Assembly (NCBI GenBank): GCA_913055785.1
Contig: CAJXLJ010000002.1
Coordinates: 62,001-126,000 of the forward strand
Source: an uncultured Parvularculaceae bacterium
GTDB taxonomy: Bacteria; Pseudomonadota; Alphaproteobacteria; Caulobacterales; Parvularculaceae
DNA length: 64,000 nucleotides
Direction: 5' to 3'
Shown here: positions 52,827 through 62,244 of the stretch, piece after piece
Layout of the letters: each line of letters begins with the position of its first letter
Numbering within the stretch: position 1 is the stretch's first letter
Position numbers and translations under genes: made by a program
Notes under the pieces: generated by a model
Told to the model about the DNA's origin: nothing
The model's database searches: none
Seen by the model: only the letters and a program-made list of their open reading frames with translations

Positions 52827-52918
52827 AGCGGATGGACATAGCAGAGTCTGGCCGCGCCGCCAGTCGGAAAACCGCCCAAGAGGAGCGTAAAACGCCGCCT
52901 TTAGCATTTTTCAGCCGC

Positions 52919-53653
52919 ATGAAGGCTCCGCCGTTCGATATTGAACTGTGGAGAAAATCGGCTACGTCATCCAGGATGGCGATAATCAACGATATTATCG
53001 GTTTCCTCGCGCTGTTTTTCGAGCTCGCCGGCGCCGCGATGGTGTTTTCGGCGGCGGCTTTTTTACGCGCCGCGTCTAGCGCCGAAGCGCAATCGGCGGC
53101 GCTCGCGATCGCCTTTCTCGCCGGCGTATCGGAAATGCTCGGACAGAGCGTCATCCTCGTGGTCAATCGCGTCGCGCTGTACCGGTTTCTGGCGAGCCTC
53201 GCCTTCACCGGTCTCACCTATGTGTTCACGGCGCTCGTCTGGGGGCTCAGCACCCTCGCCGTGGCGCCGCTGACCCGTGTCGGCGCTCTTGGCCTGAATG
53301 ACTTTGCAAGCGTGATGGGCGTTCTGGCCCTCGCCTTCGCGCCACGCCTGTTCGGGGCGTTTTCGATAGCCCCCTATTTTGGCGCGGCGCTCGGCAATCT
53401 TTTCGAAATCTGGGCGATGGCGCTCGCCATGTTCGGCCTTCACACGGCGCTCGATTTGCCGCTGGGCGCCGCAGTATTTTGCGGCGGCGCCGGCTGGGCG
53501 GTTTCCTACGGGCTCAGAAGTTTTCTCGGCCGTCTGCTCGCCAAACCGCTCGGACGCGTGCGGTTGATGGTCAGCGGCTCCCCCCTCGACAAAAGTCCGC
53601 AGCAGATTATTGACGATCTCGTAGACGCCCTGCAGCGGGAGATGAAGTCGTGA
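52919..53653 (+). CDS. Multi-pass inner-membrane protein of unknown function
   Basis: About 244 residues from the ATG at 52919; an ATG at 52832 in the same frame would add 29 polar residues. It has five or six hydrophobic helices, rich in Ala and Phe (FLALFFELAGAAMVFSAAAF; GLTYVFTALVWGLSTLAVAP), and an amphipathic C-terminal helix (PQQIIDDLVDALQREMKS). The overall look resembles YIP1-like membrane proteins. The stop overlaps the start of the alpha/beta-hydrolase-like gene (GTGA), so they probably act together. Divergent from parC. Confidence 0.75.
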   Translation: MKAPPFDIELWRKSATSSRMAIINDIIGFLALFFELAGAAMVFSAAAFLRAASSAEAQSAALAIAFLAGVSEMLGQSVILVVNRVALYRFLASLAFTGLTYVFTALVWGLSTLAVAPLTRVGALGLNDFASVMGVLALAFAPRLFGAFSIAPYFGAALGNLFEIWAMALAMFGLHTALDLPLGAAVFCGGAGWAVSYGLRSFLGRLLAKPLGRVRLMVSGSPLDKSPQQIIDDLVDALQREMKS

Positions 53654-54606
53654 TCTCCTCGATCTTTCTCGTTGTTCTCGGCTTCGGGGCGGTCGCGCTC
53701 CTCGTCACCGGCGCGCTGGCGCCGATTGAAACACTGAGCTGGTGGGCGGGCTGGACGGAAAGCGAGATCGCCGATGAGGACGCGCCGGTTCCAGTGCAGG
53801 AGAATGCCGATCGTCTCTATATTGTCTACCTATCCGGCGTCGCATCGATCTCTGGCCGCTTTCTCATCCCGAGAGAGAAAGCCTTTATAAAAAATCTCAA
53901 AGCCCGCTTTCCGAAAGCAAAAGTCATTTCGGACGTTTTTCCCTATTCCCCGTCCGGTCTGCCGCTCCTTGAAAGCCCGCGCCTATTCGACCGGCTGTGG
54001 CGGTGGGTTCAATATTTGAAGCTCGAGGGCCGCACGGCGCTGCTCGCCATCCTGATCAATATGAGAAACATTTTTCAGGTGATGATTTCCGCCGACCACC
54101 GTTACGGTCCGATTTTCAATCAGGGCGCGGCGAAAGTGATAGAAGGCGCGTTGACCAGAGCAGGTTATGCTCGAGGGAGCGGCGCCCCGGTCGTCATCAT
54201 CGGTTATAGCGGCGGCGCGCAAATCGCGATCGGCGCGTCGACATTTTTAAGGTCGCGTCTCAATGCGCCGATCGACGTCATTTCCATTGGCGGGGTGATG
54301 GGATCTGATCCGGGGCTGCAATTCATTCGCCGCCTCGATCATATCGTCGGCGAGCGTGACACGGTGGAACGGTTCGGCGCGGCGATGTATCCCGAGCGCT
54401 GGAAAGCCATGGCTCATTCCGATTGGAACGCCGCAAAACGGCATGGCAGAGTTGTTCTGCATCGCATGCGGAATATGGCCCATGCCGGGGTCAAGGGATA
54501 TTTCGGCCGGGTGAAAGTCGATGGCGTATCGAACAACGATCGCACGCTCGATGAGGTCGCCGCTATTCTCGCTCCAGATGCGCCTCAAGCAACGCCGCCA
54601 GCCTGA
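53650..54606 (+). CDS. Membrane-anchored alpha/beta-hydrolase-like protein
   Basis: 318 residues, GTG start overlapping the previous stop. One N-terminal membrane helix (SIFLVVLGFGAVALLVTGAL) precedes a soluble domain with the nucleophile-elbow motif VVIIGYSGGAQIAIGAS (G-x-S-x-G, Ser near residue 182). Candidate acid and His residues follow (SIGGVMGSDPGLQF; RMRNMAHAGVKGYFG). It could be a lipase, esterase or an inactive relative. The partner is the multi-pass protein just before it. The last 44 bases overlap recO on the opposite strand. Confidence 0.7.
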   Translation: MISSIFLVVLGFGAVALLVTGALAPIETLSWWAGWTESEIADEDAPVPVQENADRLYIVYLSGVASISGRFLIPREKAFIKNLKARFPKAKVISDVFPYSPSGLPLLESPRLFDRLWRWVQYLKLEGRTALLAILINMRNIFQVMISADHRYGPIFNQGAAKVIEGALTRAGYARGSGAPVVIIGYSGGAQIAIGASTFLRSRLNAPIDVISIGGVMGSDPGLQFIRRLDHIVGERDTVERFGAAMYPERWKAMAHSDWNAAKRHGRVVLHRMRNMAHAGVKGYFGRVKVDGVSNNDRTLDEVAAILAPDAPQATPPA

Positions 54607-55297
54607 GCCTTGCTTCCGGCAACTCCCGGTCGGACAAATGCAAGATCCGCGTTTCGATGAAAAAACCCGTCATCCGGAGCGCTTCGAACGCGTCGCGCAT
54701 GCTCGCCGCGCTTGAAGCATTGCGCAGGAAACCCGGGAGCGGCAGGAGCTTGTCCTTATAAGGTTCGCCTGCCGCCGCCGAGACGGCGCAGGCCGAACGC
54801 GGCGAGACATAAACAAGGTCATCGCGCGCGCCCGTCGCCGCGCAACGGTCAAGCGTCAGGCCGAAACCGAGTTCGGCCAGGAGGCCCAGCTCCCAGCGCG
54901 CCATCAGCGCCGGCCAGAGATCGAGATCATCGAGATTGTCGAGCAGCACCGCCATGGCGGCGTATGCGCGTTGATGCGCCTCCCGCTCCGGCAAGGTCGC
55001 CAGCGCCAATGCGCACGCGGCGGAAAGCCCGGCAAGAGAAAGCCGGTCGCCCATGGCTTCGCCGGCGCGCGCGCGCTCCATTTCAAGCGTGAAATGTCCG
55101 AGCGAGTCTTCGCCGCGCCCCTTCCAGTCTACTTTCACTTCATTGCCGGGCTGCAAGACCGGCCGCATGCGTTTTCCCTGTCCGCCATAGACCAATGCGG
55201 CGCGGCGGCCGTGATGCTCGGTGAAGATATTCACCACCGCATGGGTTTCTCCATGAGCGCGCGCGTCGAGAATGATGCCGTTGTCGGTAAAGGACAT
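54563..55297 (-). CDS. recO: DNA repair protein RecO
   Basis: 244 residues. The N-terminal OB fold starts FTDNGIILDARAHGETHAVV and NIFTEHHGRRAALVYGGQGK. The middle helical region has the pattern ERARAGEAMGDRLSLAGLSA and the RecO cysteine cluster is largely missing, as often in alphaproteobacteria. It loads RecA with RecR. It sits downstream of era-rnc-lepB with four genes in between. The 3' end overlaps the hydrolase-like gene. Confidence 0.93.
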   Translation of the reverse strand: MSFTDNGIILDARAHGETHAVVNIFTEHHGRRAALVYGGQGKRMRPVLQPGNEVKVDWKGRGEDSLGHFTLEMERARAGEAMGDRLSLAGLSAACALALATLPEREAHQRAYAAMAVLLDNLDDLDLWPALMARWELGLLAELGFGLTLDRCAATGARDDLVYVSPRSACAVSAAAGEPYKDKLLPLPGFLRNASSAASMRDAFEALRMTGFFIETRILHLSDRELPEARLRLAALLEAHLERE

Positions 55298-55349
55298 AAG
55301 ACCTTGTAGAGCGCGCAGGGCTCGAAACGATTTTCTTTCCGGCCTGTCG

Positions 55350-57110
55350 CTATTCCGCTGACTTCAAGCCCGCATAATCCTCAACCCCGAGGCGGCCGAA
55401 CTTGTCGGGGTCCGGTTTCGTCTTGCGTAAAATCCAGAATGTCGGGTCGAGTTCAATAGTGTCGCCGGGGCCTTTGGAGAGTATGGCTTCGCCGTCGGTC
55501 ATCTCGATACGCATGGTTTCGCCGTTCTTTACAACCTCTACAGGCATCGGAAACTCAACGCCTTCAGGAAGGCGCCAACTAATGGAAAGGCTGTCGCCGC
55601 GGTCTTCCGTCATAAGTTCGGGCAATTCCGGCCGGTAAAGATAAAGCTCGAAGAACCAGCCGAGATCGCGGCCGCTGATCCGTTCGGCAAGCGCGATGAA
55701 TTCCGCACTGGTCGCTAACCGGCATTGCGAACATGAAAGTAACTCATCCGCCGAATAGTCCGGCTCGGGATAGGCTTGCCGTCGCAGTATCTCGAACATC
55801 GCCTCATCGCCAACGAGATAGCGCAATGTGTGAAGGAGCATGGCGCCTTTGAGATATGGATCGTAATCAGCAAGCGCCTGCCGAACCGTCGCGTCGCCGC
55901 GTGCGGCGACAGCCTTATCTTCCTGTACGCCTGCACGGACGAACCGCGCCATATATTCGTGATAGGCCGCCGCGCCCAGCGTCTTTTCCGCATAGAGCGC
56001 CTCCGTATAACCGTTGAACCCTTCCTGCAGCCAGAAATCCGAGTAATCCTTGTTGCTGACGAGGTTGCCCCACCATTCATGGGTGAGCTCATGCAAGGGG
56101 ATGTAATGAAAGCCCATCCGCATGGCGACAAGCGAGCCTTTGCCGTGGGTGATATTCGTCTGGTGCTCCATCGCCAGATACGGCGCCTCGACAAGCGCGT
56201 ATTTATCGCCCTGGAACGGGTAAGGACCAAATGTCTCTTCAAGAAAACGAAGGTGGCCGGCGAGTTCCGGCACCTGGGCGCGCGCGGCTTCCACGTCTTC
56301 GGGCAACGCCCAATAGGTTATCGGCAAAGGCCTGCCGCTGACGCTTGTGTAATCGATTTTTACGGGCTCGAAAGGGCCGGCGTTGAACGTGACGTTGTAG
56401 GTGTCGATTGTCGTCGTCACGCGCCAGTTATGCGTGGTTGTTCCGTCGGCATTATCAACACTCGATTCATGGCGCCCGTTGGTGACAACCGCCAGCTTGC
56501 TCGGCGCCGTGAAATGCAGCGAAACGCCCTCTTCCGGTTCGTCCGAGGGGTGATCTTTTACCGGCCACCACATATCAGCGCCGTCAAGCTGGCAGGAAAC
56601 CCCGATCCAGTCTTCCCCGCTCGCTGTTTTCTCCCAGGTGAACCCGCCTTCCCAGGGCGGATTCGGCGCGATGCGCGGCGCGCCCTCATAGGCGACCGCG
56701 ATCTTGAGAATTGTTCCAGCATCGGCTTTGCCCGGCAGTTTTATACTGAGCTTGCCGTTCTTGTGCTTGTATTTGAGCGGCGCGCGCCCGTCATCGGACA
56801 ACAGGGCGACAGCGGAAACCTGCATGCGCTTGTCCAGATCTAAAACAAATGTCTTGAGCGGCGCGATGACTACGGCTTTCACCGCGACTTCTCCGGCGAT
56901 GCGCTGCGTCTCAGGATCAATGCTCAAATCGAGATCGTAATGGCGCGCATCATAGGCCGCCTGTTCTTCAGAAAGCGGCTTGCCGGAATCCGTCTCGACC
57001 GTGTTCCAGTCGCGCGGTTGCGCAGCTACGGCGTTCGATATCAGGAATGCGCAGAATATTGCCGGCGCCGGAAGAGAGAAGCCCTTCATCTGCGGTTTGA
57101 AGAACAGCAT
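55350..57110 (-). CDS. M1-family metallo-aminopeptidase, secreted
   Basis: 586 residues with a signal peptide (APAIFCAFLISNAVAAQ, cleavage near residue 30). The zinc site is His340-Glu-Leu-Thr-His344 plus Glu363 (FWLQEGFNGYTEALY). The exopeptidase motif is AMEHQ (313-317) in place of GAMEN. The N-terminal beta-domain, catalytic thermolysin-like domain and helical C-terminus follow the M1 order. It probably trims peptides in the periplasm. An alternative start lies at Met8. It stands apart from its neighbours. Confidence 0.93.
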   Translation of the reverse strand: MLFFKPQMKGFSLPAPAIFCAFLISNAVAAQPRDWNTVETDSGKPLSEEQAAYDARHYDLDLSIDPETQRIAGEVAVKAVVIAPLKTFVLDLDKRMQVSAVALLSDDGRAPLKYKHKNGKLSIKLPGKADAGTILKIAVAYEGAPRIAPNPPWEGGFTWEKTASGEDWIGVSCQLDGADMWWPVKDHPSDEPEEGVSLHFTAPSKLAVVTNGRHESSVDNADGTTTHNWRVTTTIDTYNVTFNAGPFEPVKIDYTSVSGRPLPITYWALPEDVEAARAQVPELAGHLRFLEETFGPYPFQGDKYALVEAPYLAMEHQTNITHGKGSLVAMRMGFHYIPLHELTHEWWGNLVSNKDYSDFWLQEGFNGYTEALYAEKTLGAAAYHEYMARFVRAGVQEDKAVAARGDATVRQALADYDPYLKGAMLLHTLRYLVGDEAMFEILRRQAYPEPDYSADELLSCSQCRLATSAEFIALAERISGRDLGWFFELYLYRPELPELMTEDRGDSLSISWRLPEGVEFPMPVEVVKNGETMRIEMTDGEAILSKGPGDTIELDPTFWILRKTKPDPDKFGRLGVEDYAGLKSAE

Positions 57111-57153
57111 AATTTCCTCTCCGTCCTCATCTTCTGCACTTGTACTCTCTGAT

Positions 57154-57561
57154 TTAACGTAAAACCTGCGCCATGCCTATGGATCGGGGCGCCGTCGGCT
57201 TGAAACCGAACTGCGTGTAGAGCTTGTCCGCCGGGACATCGGCCATCAGGCTCACATAAGCGGATTTCGGCGCATGCTCTTTCAGATGATCCATGAGCGC
57301 GCCCATGATTTTCTTGCCAAGTCCCTTGCCTTGATGGGCCGGCTCCACAACGATATCGACAATCTGGAAAAAGCAGCCGCCGTCGCCGATGATCCGGCCC
57401 ATGCCGACCGCCTTATCGCCATGGATCAGCGTTACGCCATAATAGGCGCCGCCGAGTCCTTTCTGCGCCGCCTCTTCCGCGAACGGCGTCAAACCGCCAG
57501 CCAATCTCAAACGCATATAGTCGGCGACAGAAGGCGTTTCCGGAATAACGCTGTAGGACAT
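57154..57561 (-). CDS. GNAT-family N-acetyltransferase
   Basis: 135 residues. The acetyl-CoA binding motif is IVDIVVEPAHQGKGLGKKIM (Q-x-x-G-x-G-K type), with flanking strands ALVHG-like TLIHGDKAVGMGRIIGDGGC and the C-terminal YTQFGFKPTAP. The substrate cannot be judged. It lies between the M1 peptidase and the membrane acyltransferase-like gene on the same strand. Confidence 0.9.
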   Translation of the reverse strand: MSYSVIPETPSVADYMRLRLAGGLTPFAEEAAQKGLGGAYYGVTLIHGDKAVGMGRIIGDGGCFFQIVDIVVEPAHQGKGLGKKIMGALMDHLKEHAPKSAYVSLMADVPADKLYTQFGFKPTAPRSIGMAQVLR

Positions 57562-57581
57562 GTCGGGCGAAACCCCTCTGT

Positions 57582-58790
57582 TCAGAAATATGACAGCCAG
57601 GGCGACTTGTTGCGCTTCTTAACCCCGGCGAACCATTTGCTTGGCGGATAGAGCAACGCGACGACCGCAATCCAGACGATATAAACGCCGAACAACCCGA
57701 CGCCGTAATCCGGCGGAAAGAAGATAAAAAGGCTAAAAAACGAGTCCGCCTTATATCCTTGCGCCATACCGATAAAGACTGCGGCAAGGTGAGCGACATA
57801 AAGATGAATGATATAGAAAAAGAGCGGCACGCGCCCGAAGGTCACCATGGCGCTGAACAGCGCTCCTTTCCATCTCTCCGCAAAAGATAAGACGACCAGC
57901 GTCGGCCCAAGGGTCATCAACAGATAGAGCAGCGACGGCGGATATTTCGTCGTGTTGATAAAGGAAAGGAAGGTTTTAACCGCATCACCCTGCACCGCCC
58001 AGCGTGACGGGTCGCCATAGATATTGATCCCTCGCAACAACACAAAGGCGGCGATCATGCCGATCCCGATTTTGAGGATCAAAGACCGTCGCACATTTTC
58101 GGGCTTTTTATAGAGATCGGCGAATGCGTATCCGAGCGCCATTACGCCAAACCACGGAATGAGCGGATAGCCGATCAGGAAGGTGATGGAACCTGCCTGT
58201 ATTTGCCCGGGGATATGCAACACGCTCCACAAATTGCCGAGCGCCGTTGATTGTCCCTGCCCCGACGCCATCGCCTGCGACGGCGCGAAGGACGCAGCGC
58301 CAAAGGCGTCAAGGGCGTTATGACCAACCACAGTAACAAGGCCGACGGCGATGACAGCGGACATTGGCAACCGCACCAGCACGGCGAGAATGATCATGCT
58401 GACGCCGATCACCCATATCACCTGCATGATGTAAAGCGCAGGGGGAAAGTTGAACAACCACGCGAGTTTCACGGCTGTAAACTCCAAAAACACAAGCCAT
58501 AGCCCGCGCGTAAACAAAAACATGGAGAGTTCGCCGCCAGTCTTACCCGCATGCCGCTGAAAACCGGCGCTCGTGCCGGCGAGAAAAACGAAAACAGGCG
58601 CGCAGAAGTGCGTGATCCAGCGCGTCAAGAACAGCGAGGCGTTCGTTTCATCAAGATCAAGCGGGTCGAACCGGACATTCGTCACATAATCGCGCACGTG
58701 ATCGAGCGCCATGATGACGATGACGAGCCCGCGCAGGAAATCGACGGACTGGATACGCGGCGGCTTGGCTTTTTGCTGTATGTCGTTCAC
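57582..58790 (-). CDS. Multi-pass membrane protein of the DUF1624/HGSNAT-like family
   Basis: 402 residues and about ten to eleven membrane helices. The N-terminus SVDFLRGLVIVIMALDHVRD is the hallmark of heparan-alpha-glucosaminide N-acetyltransferase-like/YeiB proteins. The rest has FCAPVFVFLAGTSAGFQRHA and the FGRVPLFFYIIHLYVAHLAA segments. Such proteins are thought to move acyl groups across the membrane; the acceptor is unknown. It is 20 bases upstream of the GNAT gene. The following 102-base gap to era holds nothing I recognise. Confidence 0.85.
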   Translation of the reverse strand: MNDIQQKAKPPRIQSVDFLRGLVIVIMALDHVRDYVTNVRFDPLDLDETNASLFLTRWITHFCAPVFVFLAGTSAGFQRHAGKTGGELSMFLFTRGLWLVFLEFTAVKLAWLFNFPPALYIMQVIWVIGVSMIILAVLVRLPMSAVIAVGLVTVVGHNALDAFGAASFAPSQAMASGQGQSTALGNLWSVLHIPGQIQAGSITFLIGYPLIPWFGVMALGYAFADLYKKPENVRRSLILKIGIGMIAAFVLLRGINIYGDPSRWAVQGDAVKTFLSFINTTKYPPSLLYLLMTLGPTLVVLSFAERWKGALFSAMVTFGRVPLFFYIIHLYVAHLAAVFIGMAQGYKADSFFSLFIFFPPDYGVGLFGVYIVWIAVVALLYPPSKWFAGVKKRNKSPWLSYF

Positions 58791-58892
58791 GGCTCTCTCC
58801 GATCAGGCGCGAATCGGCCGTTTATAACATGTTGCGTCCTGAACGACCCGTTTCATGCGTCCTAATTTTCCTGATGACGCGCGATAGAACGC

Positions 58893-59828
58893 CTAATCGA
58901 CGCTATCCAAACCGATATTTCTGAGGCGCGCCGCCTCTTCGGCCCAGCCTTCGCGAACCTTCACATGCAGGAACAAATGAACCGGGCGATCAAGCAGCTC
59001 GGAAAGCTCCTCGCGGGCGGCCTTGCCGATAGATTTCAGGGTCTCTCCGCCCTTGCCAAGAACTATCCCCTTCTGCCCGTCGCGCGCCACATAGATCGTC
59101 TGCTCGATGCGAATGCCGGACTTGGCTTCCTTGTAGTCGTCCGTCTCGACCGTGAGATCGTAGGGCAGTTCCTGATGCAGGCGCAGGAAGAGCTTTTCCC
59201 GGGTGACTTCAGCCGCCATCAGCCGGTCTGAAATGTCCGAGAGCTGATCTTCCGGATAGAGCCAGGGCCCCGGCGGCGCCGTTTCCGCCAGGAACGCCTT
59301 GAGATCGTTTAGACCATCGCCGTTCTTCGCGGAGATCATGAAGGTGTCGGTAAAGACGCCCGCATCATTGAGCGCCTGTGCCAGCGCCAGCAGTTTCGGG
59401 CGGGCGATATCGTCGATCTTGTTGAGCGCCAGAACCGCTTTGCGGTTCGCCGTCCTGAGGCCATCGATAATACGGTCGGCATCGGCGCGGGACTTGCCCG
59501 CCGCGCCGCGCTCGCTCTCTCCGGCGAGGTAAGCCGGCGCATCGACGATGAGGAGCGTAACATCAGCGCCTTCCAGCCCTTCCCAGGCGGCGGCGACCAT
59601 CGCGCGATCGAGTTTCCGGCGCGGAGAAAAGATGCCGGGCGTGTCGATGAAGATGAGCTGCGCCGCGTCTTCCATGGCGATACCGCGCACGCGCGCGCGC
59701 GTCGTCTGCACCTTCTGGGTGACGATCGAGACCTTCGCGCCGACAAGCGCGTTGACAAGCGTCGACTTGCCCGCATTGGGCGCGCCGATCACGGCTATGA
59801 CGGCGCAACGGGTTTCAATTTCAGTCAT
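58893..59828 (-). CDS. era: GTPase Era
   Basis: 311 residues. G1 GAPNAGKSTLVNAL, G3 DTPG (in FIDTPGIFSPRRKLDRAMV), G4 NKID, and a C-terminal KH domain (RIEQTIYVARDGQKGIVLGK, GGETLKSIGKAAREELSELL). Era binds the 3' end of 16S rRNA and matures the small ribosomal subunit. It overlaps rnc by 8 bases in the conserved lepB-rnc-era order. Confidence 0.97.
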   Translation of the reverse strand: MTEIETRCAVIAVIGAPNAGKSTLVNALVGAKVSIVTQKVQTTRARVRGIAMEDAAQLIFIDTPGIFSPRRKLDRAMVAAAWEGLEGADVTLLIVDAPAYLAGESERGAAGKSRADADRIIDGLRTANRKAVLALNKIDDIARPKLLALAQALNDAGVFTDTFMISAKNGDGLNDLKAFLAETAPPGPWLYPEDQLSDISDRLMAAEVTREKLFLRLHQELPYDLTVETDDYKEAKSGIRIEQTIYVARDGQKGIVLGKGGETLKSIGKAAREELSELLDRPVHLFLHVKVREGWAEEAARLRNIGLDSVD

Positions 59829-60519
59829 CTTTCGACCACACGCCTTCGCGTATAAGGAATGTCCGCGCCGCTTCCATTTGCGCCGACCGTTTCGACCGCC
59901 CTTCCCCGCGGGCGGGCTGCATGCCTTTTATCTTCACTTCAATCGTGAACGCCGGCGCGTGCGCCGGACCTTCAGCATCGATCACGTCGTAGTCAGGCGT
60001 GCCAAGCTTTCTTTCCTGACTCCATTCCTGCAGCGCAGTCTTGGAATCGCGGTGATATTTCGAGAGTTTTTCAAGGTCAGGTTTCCAGAAATCGTCGAAG
60101 ACAAGCCTTGCTGCTTCAAGGCCGCCGTCGATATAGAGCGCGCCCAGCAGCGCTTCCATGACATCGCCGAGAATGGCTTTCTTTTTTCGCCCGCCGGATT
60201 CGGCTTCCCATTCGGACATGCGGATAAACCGGTCTAGCCCGAAATGCAGCGCCGCCCTGGCGCAGGTCTCCTTGCGAACCAGCGTATTCAGCCGCGGCGC
60301 AAGCTCGCCTTCTTCGCAGTCAGGGGAACGCCGCCATAATTCTTCAGCGGTCAGTAAGCCCAGCACTCGATCGCCGAGAAACTCAAGCCGTTCAAGATCG
60401 CGCACATGTCCGTTCCCGCCAGACAGACTCGAATGGGTAAGCGCCCGTTCGAGCAGCGACGGGTCGCGAAAGTGACGGCCGATGCGGTCTTCGAGTTCGC
60501 TAAAGGAGTTTGCGGTCAT
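59821..60519 (-). CDS. rnc: Ribonuclease III
   Basis: 232 residues. The catalytic signature is LERLEFLGDRVLGLLTAEEL with a second acidic site in ILGDVMEALLGALYIDGG. A double-stranded-RNA-binding domain closes the protein (KTALQEWSQERKLGTPDYDV; GEGRSKRSAQMEAARTFLI). It processes rRNA and structured RNAs. It overlaps lepB by 4 bases and era by 8. Confidence 0.97.
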   Translation of the reverse strand: MTANSFSELEDRIGRHFRDPSLLERALTHSSLSGGNGHVRDLERLEFLGDRVLGLLTAEELWRRSPDCEEGELAPRLNTLVRKETCARAALHFGLDRFIRMSEWEAESGGRKKKAILGDVMEALLGALYIDGGLEAARLVFDDFWKPDLEKLSKYHRDSKTALQEWSQERKLGTPDYDVIDAEGPAHAPAFTIEVKIKGMQPARGEGRSKRSAQMEAARTFLIREGVWSKDD

Positions 60520-61331
60520 TCAACCTTGTCGAGAATGCGCCCGTAGCGGATGGCGAAGGGCCACTTCCAGAGTTCCCAGATTTTGGCCTTGTGTCCGTCT
60601 ACGGAGAAGAAAAGGCGTTCGGCGCGGCCGACGATGTCTTCGAGCGGCACATAACCGACCTGCGAGGTGACGCGGCTGTCCTGCGAATGATCGCGATTGT
60701 CGCCCATCATGAAAAACCGCCCCATGGGCACCTGATAAGGTCCGACATTGTCGAGCGGGCCGTCATCGCCAGCGCATTCCTGAACGAGATATGAGACACC
60801 GTTCGGCAGCGTTTCGCGATAGGTCGGCGCCGGCACAGGCTGATCATCGCAAATGACATCCTGCATGCCGAGAAATTCTTTCTGGACCGGCTTTCCGTTA
60901 ATCAGGAGGCGGCCGTCTTTCATCTGAACGGTATCGCCTGGCATGCCGATCACGCGCTTGATGTAATCCTTGTTGCCGTCCTTGCGGTTTTTGAACACGA
61001 CAATGTCGCCGCGCTTCGGCTCGCTGGCGAACACGCGGCCATGAATGTCCATGCGCGTAAACGGGTAAATCAGCGAGGCGCGCGAATAGCCGAAAGTCGG
61101 TTTCGAGACGACGAGAAAATCGCCTACCAAGAGATTGGGCCGCATCGAGCCGGAGGGAATATTGAACGGCTGGAAGACGACCATCCGGAGCACCAGCGCG
61201 ATCGCCACCGCAATAAGGATCGTTTTGGCAAGATCCCAGACTTCCTCTGCAGCCGTCAGCTTTTGCTTCGCAGGCACCGCTTCGCCCTCGATCCCCTTGT
61301 TCCCAAACAGTTTTTTAAGGGAGAACGCCAT
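60516..61331 (-). CDS. lepB: Signal peptidase I
   Basis: 271 residues from the Met that gives AFSLKKLFGNKG; the frame extends upstream without support. A single membrane helix (TILIAVAIALVLRMVVF) is followed by catalytic Ser in NIPSGSMRPNLLVGDFLVVS and Lys in DYIKRVIGMPGDTVQMKDGR. The GDNRDHSQDSR box is present. It cleaves secretory signal peptides. First of the lepB-rnc-era set. Confidence 0.96.
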   Translation of the reverse strand: MAFSLKKLFGNKGIEGEAVPAKQKLTAAEEVWDLAKTILIAVAIALVLRMVVFQPFNIPSGSMRPNLLVGDFLVVSKPTFGYSRASLIYPFTRMDIHGRVFASEPKRGDIVVFKNRKDGNKDYIKRVIGMPGDTVQMKDGRLLINGKPVQKEFLGMQDVICDDQPVPAPTYRETLPNGVSYLVQECAGDDGPLDNVGPYQVPMGRFFMMGDNRDHSQDSRVTSQVGYVPLEDIVGRAERLFFSVDGHKAKIWELWKWPFAIRYGRILDKVE

Positions 61332-61377
61332 AACTGAATACCTTTTTGCCGCCCCGCCGACGATTGTTCCGAGGGTC

Positions 61378-61776
61378 CTATTTAACCCGGGCGTAGATAA
61401 TGACAATGGCCTGGGCGAGCGGGAAGTCATCCGTAATGGTGAGATGGATATCCGCCTCATGGCCGGAAGGGGTTATTTCACCAAGCCTTTTCGCCGCGCC
61501 GCCGGTGAGCGCGAGGGTCGGCGCGCCGCTGGGCAGGTTCACCACGCCCATGTCGCGCCAGAAGACGCCGCGTGAAAGCCCCGTCCCCAGCGCCTTGGCG
61601 CAGGCCTCCTTGGCGGCGAATCGCTTGGCGTAGGACGCCGCTCTGTTGAGCCGCCTGTCGGACTTCACCCGCTCGATCTCGGTGAAGATGCGGTTGGTGA
61701 AGCGATCCCCGTGTTTTTCGAGAGTCTTCTCCACCCGGCGGATGTCGATGAGATCGTTGCCGATGCCGATGATCAT
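61378..61776 (-). CDS. acpS: Holo-[acyl-carrier-protein] synthase
   Basis: 132 residues from ATG 61776; a TTG at 61785 is also possible. [19 protein letters not shown] and [20 protein letters not shown] carry the Mg/CoA residues. It transfers phosphopantetheine to acyl-carrier protein. It overlaps nothing; the GNAT gene ends five bases before its start. Confidence 0.95.
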   Translation of the reverse strand: MIIGIGNDLIDIRRVEKTLEKHGDRFTNRIFTEIERVKSDRRLNRAASYAKRFAAKEACAKALGTGLSRGVFWRDMGVVNLPSGAPTLALTGGAAKRLGEITPSGHEADIHLTITDDFPLAQAIVIIYARVK

Positions 61777-61781
61777 GGGTT

Positions 61782-62240
61782 TCAAATCTCCCGCGTCATG
61801 AAAGTACTGTTCGGGTCAGGTTTGTAATCAGCGAATGGCGGGCATTCGGCGAATCCATGACTCTGGTAGAGCGCGCGCGCCGGCGCGAAAAAATCGAACG
61901 AGCCCGTCTCAAGACTCAAACGCGATACGCCAAACGCTTTCGCCGCCTCGATAGTAAACTTGAGAAGCGCGGCTCCGACGCCCGTTCGGCGCGCCGGTTC
62001 ACTCACATGCATGGATTTCACTTCACCATGATCCGGCGTCAACATCTTCAACGCGCTGACCCCGAGCAGCGTTTCGCCCTCCCAGGCCGACCAGAAATGA
62101 ATGTCGGACGCGCGTAAACGATCAAGCTCAAAGGCGTGAACGCTTCCTTCAGGCGTCACGGCGACATTCATGTCAACGTGATATCTAAGAAGCGCGACGA
62201 CGCGCGGATCGTCGAGTCCTCCTTCGCGGATATCCATCAT
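61782..62240 (-). CDS. GNAT-family N-acetyltransferase
   Basis: 152 residues. The acetyl-CoA loop is [20 protein letters not shown] (R-R-T-G-V-G), with a GNAT-type [20 protein letters not shown] and [13 protein letters not shown] at the end. The form with ETG-x-x-x-F-x-PA is typical of small-molecule acetyltransferases; substrate unknown. It is inserted between GST and acpS in a housekeeping run. Confidence 0.9.
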   Translation of the reverse strand: MMDIREGGLDDPRVVALLRYHVDMNVAVTPEGSVHAFELDRLRASDIHFWSAWEGETLLGVSALKMLTPDHGEVKSMHVSEPARRTGVGAALLKFTIEAAKAFGVSRLSLETGSFDFFAPARALYQSHGFAECPPFADYKPDPNSTFMTREI

Positions 62241-62244
62241 ATGG

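Noticed and set aside
51714-52841. Long rightward open frame (375 codons) opposite parC
   Set aside because: Antisense shadow of a highly conserved gene; composition is His/Arg-rich without domains.
55776-56843. Rightward 355-codon open frame opposite the M1 peptidase
   Set aside because: Mirror of a gene with an intact zinc-binding motif; no independent support.
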